Source: Costus lasius (Eukaryota; Streptophyta; Magnoliopsida; Zingiberales; Costaceae). From it: a stretch of 64,000 nucleotides of DNA. This document shows positions 54,099-64,000 of the stretch, piece by piece. Location: positions 63,472,018-63,536,017 of the forward strand of contig CM050453.2 in assembly GCA_027563935.2 (NCBI GenBank). Direction: 5' to 3'. Position numbers and translations under genes: made by a program. Position 1 is the stretch's first letter, and each line of letters starts with the position of its first letter. The notes under the pieces were generated by a model. It was not told where the DNA came from. It saw only the letters and a program-made list of their open reading frames with translations, and ran no database searches.

Positions 54099-55629
54099 TG
54101 ACCTTTAAATTAGTGCTTCAACCCAAGCTTTCTAACCTCTCTTTTGTTTTCTTTAACTAATACTAATTTTTCCTTTATTTTTGTAGGAAAAGCGTGATTT
54201 GGTGCAAATTACGGCACTACCGTAAAGTATTTTACGATACCGTATTTCCAGTCCACTTTTGATCAGAAAGTTGCATCGAAATTATGGTACGGCCGTAAAG
54301 TGTTCTACGGTACCGTATTTTGTGGCCAAAATCATCTCGACAGTTCTTTTGAAAATACGATAGTGCCGTAATATCTTTTACGGTACCGTATTTTGTTTCA
54401 AAAAAAAAGAAGGATATATTAGAGAAAGATAAGAAAAGGGAGGAGCATCAATGCTGACTACTCACCTGGGGATACAGAAAGAAATCAGACCGGACAATGA
54501 CGAAGAAAATTTTGTGAGTATTAATTTCCCTTACTTCTTTGACATTACATATGATTTAAAGGGAAGGATGATGTTTCACAACCACCACCACTGCTGCTCT
54601 ACTTGACACGCTTATTTTTATTTTTTCGATGTGGTTGTATGATAAATATTGATATTCTGAATTACTTTTCTATATGGTTGTACTACATGATGATGATATT
54701 ATTTCTTTTTGACATGATGTGATGTTGAATATATTTTGATTAATGTGATATATGGTCATGTTTTGAGATGTGTTGATGATTTTTGATGATGAAAGAAATC
54801 AAATTCATGATTAGAGATCCCTATCATGTTAAATTTATTTCTTCAATACATATTTGTCTATTGAAATATGACATTAGTTGATGCATGAAATTTTGGATAG
54901 ATGTATTGTTTGAAGAATAAAATCTAAAAGTGAAACTTTTCTTTCGAATAAAATGAGTATATAAGTATGATTTGTGGATTGAGATCAATTGATCAACCTA
55001 GTAGATGTTTAGTATATTTTGCAATTTGTCGGGAAGGAAGAATCCAAGGTCCACAAATACAGTGAGAGACTCCCCTACTTGGCACTATGAAAAATTGATA
55101 GTGGTACCTAAGACATGAGTTGATGTCTATAAGAAATAATGAGAGTGGAAAAGAATAAGACTCCTCTACTTGGCACTGTGTAAAATTGACATTGGTACCT
55201 AAGAAAAGAGTTGAAGTCAAAATAAATAGCATGTATCTATGTGGGTACATGCCATCCATGCAAAAACAACAAAATACATGGCGAAACAAAATGCATAAAA
55301 AAAATGTGTGGAAAAAGATCTTGGAAACCTAATTCTTGTAAACAAAAGCATGATGGATGTGAACTGAAATTGGGTGAAGTCCTGAGATTGAAAATTCTAA
55401 TTATTATACAAGTTGTGAAGTTTTATTTGATTGAATTATGAATCTAGAGGATTGAGTTCTAAGGATGATATGTTTATTTGAAGTTTTATAAATCAATTGA
55501 TAAAATTTTTCATTGATGAGTTGTATTTTAGAAATTTATTGAACATGAAAAGGTTATTCTTTTGATCAAATTTTGATTTCAAATTTGATTTTTGCTTGAG
55601 GACAAGCAAAGTTTGAGCCTTATGTATTT
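54099..55629 (+). other. Athila C 3' untranslated region
   Basis: It contains three CCGTAA palindromic units at about 54209-54405, like those of the LTR. Two hairpin modules lie at 55083-55103 (CACTAT/ATAGTG) and 55174-55194 (CACTGT/ACATTG). A conserved ATGTATCTATGTGGGTACAT lies near 55230 and the 8-bp stem TTTGCTTG-AGGA-CAAGCAAA at 55591-55610. No env-like ORF was found. Confidence 0.75.
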
Positions 55630-57489
55630 TGATGACACCAAAATATAAAGTATATTATATATCATTTTAGATATTTTTTCATGCTAAATTGAGGATCTTA
55701 TTACTTGTTTTCATGCTAAATTCATAAAATATTGCAAAGTCTACTTCTATTTTGGTTTTTCACGATTTTCAGGTAAAAAGGCATCATTTCAAGGAGTTTT
55801 CAAGCAAAATCAAATACATATAAGAGTTACCATCATCAAGAATAGATCACCCAAGAAATTTCACGCAAAACGGAGCAACTCAGCAAATTATAGTAGTGTT
55901 GTAACCTATTTTACGGCACCGTATTTTCATACGCTATCGTAAAATCCGAGCCACTGCCGTATTTTGAGGAGTTTCCGAACATAAGGTTTTTCGGATTTTA
56001 TGGCAGTATCATAAACTAGATTATGGTACCGTATTTCAGAGCGCTTCAGAACATGAACTTTACTTGATTTTACGGCACCGCCGTAAAGGATTACACGGGC
56101 CGTATTTTCCAGTCACTTCCGAACAGAGAGTTCAGCCGATTTTACGGCAGTACGGTAAACCATATTACGGTGCCATATTTCCCAGACGACATCATATCAG
56201 AAAACTCGACCTATTTTACGGCACTGCCGTGAACTATTACACTGCCGTAATTCTCATTCTGAACGCGACTCTGAGGTCAATCCCGACGCCCAATTCTTGC
56301 GGAGATGATTGCGAATGATCCAAGGCTCGATGTTCAAAGTCGTAAGAAGAAATCCTGAAGTGAAGGAGGAGAGAATTACACACACACCGAAAGCCCCAAT
56401 TTTCATTGACGGTGGAGGGAGAAATCAGGATTCACGCCGCCCCCTAGGGTTCCACCGCCGCGATCAATCCAGACCACCTCCGGACGTGATTTTCGTACTG
56501 AAGCTTCGTCTGAAGGAGGAGAGGACACGCCAAAAGTTTCAGATCGAAAGGAGATCAATTGGAAGAGAAATCGAAGAAAGAAGAGGCGCCAACACTGTTC
56601 ATCGCCTCAAATTGCAAATTATGGCTGTGTTTTATTTCACAGCCGTGTTGTATTTTCTTAAACTTTTCTTTTTCTTTGATTTTCGATCTTCTGAAACCAT
56701 GACTTATTGTAATTCCTTCACGATGCTTGCTTAAACTACTTTTGGGACATGGGGGATTAATTCCCTTTCATTTTCTTAATGACTAGATTATTTTTACTTT
56801 CAACATAATTGTTCTACTTTGATAATTTTGCCTATGTGATTATTGCTCTAAGATTCTCATTAGTTTATTTTCGTCAACATGATTTAGAGTTCTCGCAATA
56901 AGGACCGAAAGGTGACTTGCTTGAGAACTTGGAACCCTAGAACTATATGATAGGAATTTTCTTAGGATTGTTCTTATTATTTAATTTTAGTGATTTGTAT
57001 TGCCATGATAACAATTACAAACTTAGGATTGAGTTATTGTGTCAAATGTGATCCTCGCAATAAGTTTCCGCTTAATACGATCAACTTAGAATTCTGATGC
57101 ACGAAAGTGATCCTCGAGTTCTTCGATTGATGATTTACCTATCATTAGCTTGGGATGAATCTTGCGTGAAAGCGAGGATTTATTCTTGCATGGTTATCTG
57201 CACAAGAGTGAGATAATCCCTTTTTAGGTAAATTATGTCTTTATCAAAATAAAATTTGATTGATGAACATCTTTGTACATCTAGTCATGAAAATCTAAGT
57301 GAATGAAACCCTAGTCTCAGTTTTCTCTCTCTGATAGTATCTTTCCGTGTGTTTGCGATATTTACCTAACTTTCATTCGATTACCTAGATAGTGAAAAAA
57401 AATCAATTGATCAGTATTTGACAACATAGGTCTCTGTGGGTTTGATATCTTTTATTACTTCGAGTATCCGTACACTTGCGGACACAACA
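55630..57489 (+). mobile_element. Athila C 3' LTR
   Basis: The LTR is 1860 bp from TGATGACACC to GACACAACA. It lacks about 70 bp present in the 5' LTR in the hairpin region (near 57050), so two GAAA hairpins are lost. Confidence 0.9.
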
Positions 57490-58133
57490 GTGACCAATTG
57501 AAGATCCTTATCAACATGTATATCTTTTTCTTGAATATTGTGACACCATCAAGATTAATGGAGTTTCTGATGATGCATTAAAACTAAAATTATTTCCTTT
57601 TTCTCTCAGGGACCGAGCGCGTTCTTGGCTACATTCTCGACCTACCGATACTTTCACCAAGAACGACCTACCGGTACGTTTTTGGCTACACTATTCTTAA
57701 AGGAGTTGAGGGTTCATAGAAAGGTAATTGGGTATACCATTGATGACTTGAAAGGAATTAATCCTTCCTTTTGTATGCACAGGATTCATATGCAGGATGA
57801 GCACAAGCCTCATGTGGGTTTCCAAAGAAGACTCAACCCATCTATGAAGAAAGTTGTAAAGAATGAAGTATTGAAATTGCTTGATGCAGGTATTATCTAC
57901 CCTATCTCTGATAGTAAGTGGGTAAGTCCTGTACATTGTGTTCCTAAAATGGGGGGTGTCACACTTATGAAAAATAATGATAATGAGTTGATTCCTGTTA
58001 GAACAGTTACTAGTTGGCGCATGTGTATTGATTATAGGAAATTGAATACTGCTGCTAGGAAAGATCACTTCCCCTTACCTTTTATTGATCAGAAGGCTGA
58101 GAGACTTGCTAAGCATTCTTATTTTTGTTTTCT
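57490..58133 (+). pseudogene. Athila D gag and RT remnant
   Basis: It resumes D's gag at CCAATTGAAGATCC after the target duplicate. Gag (LFPFSLRDRARSWLHSRPTDTFT) breaks near 57658. The short repeat CGACCTACCGRTAC occurs twice at the join, and RT begins at LFLKELRVHRKVIGYTIDDLKGINPSF (about 57688). RT is open through WRMCIDYRKLN to KHSYFCFL. The ~1.9 kb between gag and RT, including protease, is deleted. RT stops at about 58133 where unrelated sequence begins. Confidence 0.82.
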
Positions 58134-58229
58134 TGTGTTACACCTCGAAACTAAGCAATATGTAAAATCCAATAAGAGCAGAAGAAAACATATCTTTTAT
58201 TAAAGCAATTGCAAATCTGACTGACTAAT
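58134..58229. other. Orphan ~96-bp sequence between Athila D and Copia-2
   Basis: It starts TGTGTTACACCTCGAAAC and is unlike any Athila sequence seen here. The TGTTACACC-style start could be the edge of another LTR, interrupted by Copia-2 at 58230. This is unproven. Confidence 0.35.
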
Positions 58230-59910
58230 TGTTGGGGTATGCCCTTAAGGCTAATGTTTGAGGCCTTGGGATTGTATTAGTATCATGTAATAAACTCTTA
58301 AGTTTATAAAGGCATGGTTATTATTCAGGTTGTTACCTTGTCTGCTGTAATAAGTGTACTTCTGAATAATGTCTCAAAGCTGTTCAGCTAGGCTGACAGG
58401 CTATATGTCCTTAGTCGAGATATCTTGGTGAACATGAGACAGCCTTGATATGATTGAGACTAATATGAGTGCTAATCTTATAGGATGCTTCGAGCATGGA
58501 ATAAGATGTAGACTCATGGGTACATTGGATGTACTGGACAGACCCTACTGGGATATTCCATTGCTTGTCACAATGTGAATAATCCTTGTAAGCAGCAAGT
58601 GGCACATGTCCTTTGACTTGAGATCACTTGTGTTTCTAAATGATGATTGTCATTGTCTTGAGGTAGTTCAATATCATTTGAAACATAATGATTATAGACT
58701 ATCTTGGATGGTGAGCTTGAATCAGGTTAGGACACTAGTGATAGACATAGGATTGCCGTCTCCTTGTTTAAGGAGTATGATGTTCTAAAGGGCCCCCTTA
58801 TGAGATGATTGAGATAGTGTATGGCCATACCCAGATGACTATGTGCATCTGATCTAATCATGCTCATCGTATTGGAGTTACAGGCTTGACATGCTTGTCC
58901 AATAAGAACATCCAGTGGTAAAGGACATATGTATGCCTTGTGAATTGAGTCACACTTGTGCTATGGTTTGGGAGTAGTCTTGGAAGACTCTTTCCTTTAT
59001 ATCGGGAGACAGTGATGTGTTGCTAGATACCCCTCACTGATCGTGATAACGTAAGTTATCGTTACCGACATTTAGAGGAAACCCTCAGGGTCGCACAATT
59101 TGGTGATATGGCTTACTTAAGTCAGATCGTATGGACTGGATTCTTTGAGTTCAGATTAAAGGGATTTAATCTCTGATTGTAAGTGAGATCTGGTCTGATC
59201 ATGTTTGATTGATTAGGGCTTGAGATCGGTAAGCTTCGATCGAGAGAGGTGATGCTAGATCGGAGAGATCAGGGGCATCAGGAGATGAACGGTTGGATCA
59301 TAAGCCTTGGGGTTCGATTTGGTCTAGACCAAGTGGCTTGAGCTATTTCGGTTTGGTTTGATGAACCAAAGCCGATTTGACATTTTGGATTGAACCGGTT
59401 CACAAATATGAACGCTTGGTTCAATGCCAAAATGCGTTTTGGGTTGGCTTGAACGCATGGCTTGATTGACTTCCATTTATGGAAAGTCATCAAGGGCCGG
59501 TTTTGCTTCAATGCCAAAACGCTTATGCGTTGAGCTCCTCACTTCAACGCCTTGATTCTTTTCGAGGTGTGGTTGACGAAGGTGTGGAGTAGACATCCAA
59601 GAGAAACTCTCGGCCAAACGGATTCATCTCATCAAACCCTTTCCATTCGACAAGAGAAGGCTTGGGTGTCTTGCTAGCACAAGAGATCTCAAGGAAGTGA
59701 GCATCTTCATCTTGTGTGTGGACTTGTGGAGGAGACCTAGTTTGATCTCTTCTTCCAAGCCGAATTCCAAGCTTATGGCGTTGGTATGATTTCTCATAAC
59801 TTAAGTTGATCATATAGTTTCATATGCGATTTTGAAACCCTATTTTCCGCCATGCATGCTAGATGCGCATGATTAGGGTTTTTCCCCCCCTTATCTTAGG
59901 GGTTCCTTCA
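58230..59910 (+). mobile_element. Copia-2 5' LTR
   Basis: The LTR is 1681 bp from TGTTGGGGTATGCCC to GGTTCCTTCA. The right end has CCCC-TTATCTTA-GGGG (59887-59902), matching the hairpin position in Copia-1 with a different loop. Confidence 0.92.
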
Positions 59911-59912
59911 AT

Positions 59913-59924
59913 TGGTATCAGAGC
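59913..59924 (+). promoter_or_regulatory. Copia-2 primer-binding site (tRNA-iMet)
   Basis: TGGTATCAGAGC, 2 bp after the LTR. Confidence 0.95.
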
Positions 59925-61803
59925 TAGGCTCTTGATATGATCTATATGATTGCTTTGAAGTGTTTGTGATCCATACATATTGCGCTTACTTGGTGCATGC
60001 TTTGTTTACATGAAGTTTGCGCTTGTATCATGCTAACATGAAGTTTGCGCTTGTATCATGCTAACATGTAGTTTGCGCTTGTATCATGGCTTTGATGAAG
60101 TATGCGCTCCCCCTAGAAGGGGACCCTCTAAAGTTTGCGCTCCCCCTTGAAGGGGACCCCCTTAGATCTAAGGGTTATCAACATGCTAGAAGATATATCT
60201 TATGGATGTTCTAGATGTTTGCGCATGTCAAAATGTTTTCTAAAACTTACATCTTGCGCGCATGATTAGATCTAAGGTGCCACTACATTAAATCCTTAGA
60301 TGGGTTGATGGGGTTGAAAGCATCTTCTAGGTTAGATCCAACTAGTCTGATCAGACCATCTGACAGCCTAGATGGGTTGACCAGATAGCACCTGTGCGCA
60401 AGCACGAGGTGGCTATAGGTCGACTGCATCCAAGGCGTGTAGCGAGGTCTGGTTGAGACAACTACTGAACACACATGAGTTAGGCCCGGGGTCACACCCG
60501 CTTGCCAAAACTCATGAGGGTGGTTCAGCCCTTGGCGCATGCATGGTTGACCATCAGGTCAACTCGGGTCAGTTAGGACTCGGTGCATGCAGGGGCAAAG
60601 GATCTAACTAGATGGATGAGTGGATCCCTATCAATGGACCATTGTAAGGTTGTAGGGCACATAAGGAAATTAAAATTGATGCCATGGGGTTTTTCAAAAA
60701 TTTAATTTCTTGATTGGATCACATGATGATTTGATGCCATGATGCTTGTCTATTTAGTCTTATGTGGGTTGCCCTATTGTGTGCTGTGCTGGGGCCTGCG
60801 TGCCTGGTAAATTATAAGTTAATTTTATTGTGATCTGCGAATCACTTTTTCATTAATTTATTGTATAATTGACCTGCGAGTCAACCTTGTCTAGATAGAT
60901 CAAATGTACTTTGATTAGACAAGAGTACAAATGCACACATCCCAAAGGAGCATTCAGCTGGTGGCGCACCTGAGGTGCTCTTGGCCCTAGGGCCCTAGGT
61001 TGGACCAGATGAGATGCCAAGGAGCTCAAGTGAAGACTTAAGTAAAATTAAGGTCTTACTAGGGTTCATGGGCTTTTACCACATAAGATCATGCTTTCTA
61101 CTTATTGCTAATAATTAGAATTGCATGTTTAAGTTTATCTTCTACTATAGCCATAGGATATGCCTGATAGTAAGAAGATAAAAGACCGTTAAAATCCAAC
61201 GCTAACATATCAAGCTCGATAAGCCTTCTGACGCGAAACCTCACCTTTCTGATTATCGTTGGAGCCGTGTTGAACCCACTCAGTGGGCACGTCCATCTAT
61301 CTTCAGACGGTGCTGGATTTCACCTGCATGTTACAGAGTAGGGATTTATCACTGCTCGTTGCTCAGCATAACACGTGGTGGTCCAGGGAGTAGGTCGGGT
61401 CAGCTTGACCATGTAGGCTACATATGTGGCGCATATGGTAGCGCATGGAGGCAGCCATCTCTGGAATCAGAGACTGTGTTGTACCAACTCAGTTGGCACA
61501 GTCTGCTGGATTGCCAAGATGAAGGGGAATCGCACGGGTTGGCGATTGGCTGGGACAGCCTACCAGAAATTAGTGCTTGTCATCTCTGTGCATCTTATCT
61601 CGCCTGAGCGGGACGCGGAGACCAAGTATGAAATTTGGATCCCATCTCACTAAAAGAGTGATACTCTTTCGGACTGTTTACTGGATTTTTCAGTCAGACA
61701 AAATAGTGAGAAAAGAATCTTTCTTAAGTCCTGGATTGATTCTAAACATTGATACTGACCTTGCTGTTCTTGCTTGTTGTAGATTCCTGCAGCAACGAAC
61801 ACC
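59925..61803 (+). other. Copia-2 leader
   Basis: It is non-coding. It has a 28-bp tandem repeat from 60009 (about 2.9 copies, CATGAAGTTTGCGCTTG start) and a 33-bp pair at 60103/60136, absent from Copia-1. The conserved part holds palindromes 61275-61287 and 61484-61496 and the hairpin AAAGAGT-GAT-ACTCTTT (61653-61669). Confidence 0.8.
60009..60165 (+). repeat. Tandem repeats in Copia-2 leader
   Basis: 28-bp units begin at 60009, 60037 and 60065. Two further 33-bp-spaced units (TGCGCTCCCCC..GAAGGGGACC) start at 60103 and 60136, each able to fold CCCC with GGGG. Confidence 0.8.
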
Positions 61804-62700
61804 ATGAGCTTCAATGTGCGATCCCTACTGGAAAGGGAGAAGTTTGCTGGGCCGAACTTCTCTGACTGGTTCGGACACCTTAAGATCGTTCTTAAGGCAG
61901 AGAGGAAACTGTATGTCCTCGAGACGGCGATACCGCCGCAGCCCGCTCCGAACGCCGCAAGGGCGGTTCGGGATGCCTATGAAAAGCACGTCAATGATAG
62001 CATTGATGTCGCTTGCCTGATGCTAGCGTCTATGACGCCACCGCTGCAGCGTCAGCATGAGGATATGTCGGCTATAGAAATTATAGCGAACCTCAAGATG
62101 TTGTATGCTGCACAGGCGAGGACAGAACGCTATAATCTGACGAAGCTCTTCTTTCAGAGCAAACTGGCTGAGGGGAGCCCAGTGGGAGCTCACGTGCTCA
62201 AGATGATTGGGCACAAGGAGGCTCTGGAGAAACTGGGGCATACCATCAACCAGGAGCTTGCTGTAGATATTATTCTGCAGTCTCTTCCGCCTTCTTTCGA
62301 TGCGTTCATCATTAACTTTAATATGAACAAAATCGATTGTACGCCGGCAGAGCTGCTGAATATGCTCTTGACTACTGAGGAAACTCTGAAGGGTAAGCCT
62401 TCAACCTCTGTCTTGTTGGTTCCTTCTAGGAACAAGAAGAAGGGGAAGAAGGGCAAGGCCCCTGTCAAGAATTACAGCAAGGCCCTGAAACAGAAGGTGA
62501 AGCGGTCGAAGGATAACAGGTGTTTCCATTGTGGCCAGCTGGGTCACTGGAAAAAGGACTGTAAAGCGCTCCAAGGAGATAAGAGGGGAAGCATTGCTTC
62601 TGGCTCAGGTATATACGTGACGGAAGTCATGGTTTCATCTTCTTCTATATCATGGGTGTTGGACACTGCATGTGGAGTTCACATTTGTTCAAATGTGTAG
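61804..62700 (+). pseudogene. gag: Copia-2 gag and protease start, ends in a TAG
   Basis: It is co-linear with Copia-1 Gag: start MSFNVRSLLEREKF, UBN2-type gag domain, basic region and zinc knuckle C240, C243, H248, C253 (first Cys codon 62521). Protease has WVLDTA (Asp codon 62662-62664). The frame ends at TAG 62698-62700, where Copia-1 has CAG. The pol frame follows directly in phase. The stop differs from the one in Copia-1 by seven codons, so each copy seems to have been broken separately. Confidence 0.9.
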
Positions 62701-64000
62701 GAACTCAAGAGAAGAAGGCAGGTGGGACAGCATGAGGTAGACCTACGCGTTGGAAACGGGGCACGGGTTGCTGCTGTTGCTGTAGGAGACTATTTCAGCA
62801 CTTTACCATCTGGCATTGTATTAGAATTGAACAATTGTTATTTTGTACCCAGTATTACCAAGAATATTATCTCTATTCCTGCTCTTGTCAGGAAAGGATT
62901 TGCCTTTGAATGCAAGATTTCAAAGTGTGTTTTAACTTATGATAATATTGTGTATGCAACTGGTTCAATTAACAATGGGTTATTCATGTTGGACATGGAA
63001 TATTCTATACAAAACATTGATAAAAAGAAAGCCAAGTATGCTGATGACAGCACCTTGCTATGGCATAGTCGTTTAGGCCATATAAACAAGAAGCGCATTA
63101 AGCGGTTGCATGATCATGGACTGCTGGGATCTTTCTCCTATGAGGAGATTGATACATGCAAAGCTTGTTTAATGGGTAAAATGACGAAGTCTCCTTTTTC
63201 TCACAAAGGTCAAAGGACTTCAGGTTTACTTGACCTGATACACAGTGATGTGTGTGGGCCTTTCAGTAAACATGCCAGAGGTGGCTATCAGTACTTCATT
63301 ACCTTCACTGATGATTTCAGTAGGTATGGATATGTCTATTTAATGAGACATAAAAGTGAATCTTTTGACAAGTTCAAAGAGTTCAAAAATGAAGTACAAA
63401 ATCAGTTAGGCCGAAATATCAAGGCACTTCGTTCTGATCGAGGTGGAGAATACCTGAGTCATACGTTTACTGACTATCTGAAGGAGTGTGGGATTATCTC
63501 ACAGCTCACTCCGCCAGGAACACCGCAGTGGAATGGTGTGTCCGAGAGGAGAAATAGAACGTTACTTGATATGGTTCGTTCTATGATGAGTCAGGCTACT
63601 CTTCCATATTCCTTTTGGGGTTTTGCACTGGAAACAGCTGCAAAGGTACTAAACCGAGTGCCATCCAAGGCAGTTTCAAAGACGCCATATGAGCTATGGT
63701 ATGGGAAACAGCCTAGCTTGACATTTATCAGGATCTGGGGTTGCGAGGCTTATGTCAAAAAGCTCGCCTCTGGGAAACTGGAGAGCAGATCTGAGAAATG
63801 CATCTTTGTCGGTTACCCTAAGAAAACTAAGGGTTATTATTTCTACGATCCCAAAGAGAACAAGATATTTGTTGCTCGGACGGCCATATTTCTTGAGAAG
63901 GAGTTTCTTCTGCAAGAGGCCAGTGGGAGAGAAATAAAGCTGGATGAGATTCCAGAGGAAGGACAAAGTAGTCAGGCAGAGTTGGATGTGCCTGAGCCAG
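62701..64000 (+). CDS. pol: Copia-2 pol (partial): protease rest and integrase
   Basis: The frame is open from the TAG to the window edge, 433 codons with no stop noticed. It has the GAG-pre-integrase zinc module (WHSRLGHINKKRI, CKACLMGK) and a complete integrase core with Asp 63247, Asp 63436 and Glu 63544 (DD35E). The IN C-terminal region follows (LWYGKQPSLTFIRIWGCEAYV, then KCIFVGYP). RT and RNase H should follow outside the window. Integrase looks intact. Read from the upstream gag start it is interrupted only at 62698. Confidence 0.9.

Larger units (their letters stand above)
44221..57489 (+). mobile_element. Athila C: complete but decayed Athila retrotransposon with nested solo LTR
   Basis: LTRs 44221-46136 and 55630-57489 run from TGATGACACC to AACA. 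Flanking GTCAC (44216-44220) and GTGAC (57490-57494) form a 5-bp target duplication with one later change; Athila B shows the empty site as GGTCACCAATTGAAG. This copy fixes the LTR ends of the whole family. It carries gag, PR, RT, RNase H and IN, with many stops and frameshifts. A 2.9-kb solo LTR sits in gag. No env-like gene is present. Confidence 0.92.
58230..64000 (+). mobile_element. Copia-2: Angela/Tork-type copia element, 3' part outside window
   Basis: It has a 5' LTR, a tRNA-iMet PBS, a long leader, gag-PR and the integrase part of pol. It is the same family as Copia-1, with strongly similar proteins but visibly diverged LTR and leader. The five bases before the LTR are CTAAT; the matching duplicate should lie after the 3' LTR outside the window. 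Confidence 0.93.

Overview
The window is angiosperm nuclear DNA made entirely of nested LTR retrotransposons. The diagnostic families are Athila-type Ty3/gypsy elements (primer-binding site matching tRNA-Asp, RT motif FMDD), Angela/Tork-type Ty1/copia elements (PBS TGGTATCAGAGC, about 1.7 kb LTRs, about 1.9 kb leader), a chromovirus whose pol runs into its 3' LTR, and solo LTRs. I found no host gene, rRNA, canonical tRNA, CRISPR array or bacterial operon. The species cannot be named from the sequence, and I cannot tell monocot from dicot.

Layout. Athila A fills <1-27136: partial 5' LTR 1-1781, PBS 1788-1805, decayed gag-pro-pol, 3' LTR 25068-27136. Two younger elements interrupt it. Copia-1 (5724-14836, TSD TTATG) sits in the integrase gene. 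The chromovirus (16722-24613, TSD AATTC) sits between pol and the 3' LTR. Next come a copia LTR fragment missing its first ~190 bp (27137-29186) and the right end of a 5' LTR (29187-29542) leading into Athila B (29543-41971). B carries a reverse-strand copia remnant (32584-38238, TSD GAGCC), whose 5' part is replaced by a 122-bp perfect inverted repeat around a tRNA-like loop, and a solo LTR (38581-39749, TSD AGAAT). The LTR at 41972-43898 ends B and also starts Athila D. D's gag is interrupted by Athila C (44221-57489, TSD GTCAC/GTGAC), and C's gag holds a 2.9-kb solo LTR (47322-50242, TSD TGAAC). D resumes at 57490 and breaks off near 58133. After an unplaced ~96-bp scrap, Copia-2 (58230 to beyond 64000) begins; its 3' half lies outside the window.

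Age order from nesting and decay: B and D are oldest. Then come the copia LTR fragment in B's LTR, C in D, and Athila A inserted in that copia fragment. Copia-1 (LTRs about 99.5% identical) and the chromovirus (no LTR difference seen) are youngest. The coding regions describe one replication scheme: gag forms the particle, protease matures it, RT/RNase H copies RNA primed by host tRNA, and integrase inserts the cDNA with 5-bp target duplications. Copia-1 and the chromovirus are each only one or two stop codons from an open polyprotein. The Athila copies are dead, so any mobility would need proteins supplied in trans.

The least explained material is structural. Athila LTRs carry 72-74 bp repeats of CCGTAA palindromes, then a GTAA-loop hairpin and a series of GAAA-loop hairpins with paired changes between copies. 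The Athila 3' region carries a duplicated covarying hairpin. The copia leader has two sister palindromes conserved in both copies. Several CAG-to-TAG stops fit methylation-driven decay. All comparisons were made by eye within the window.
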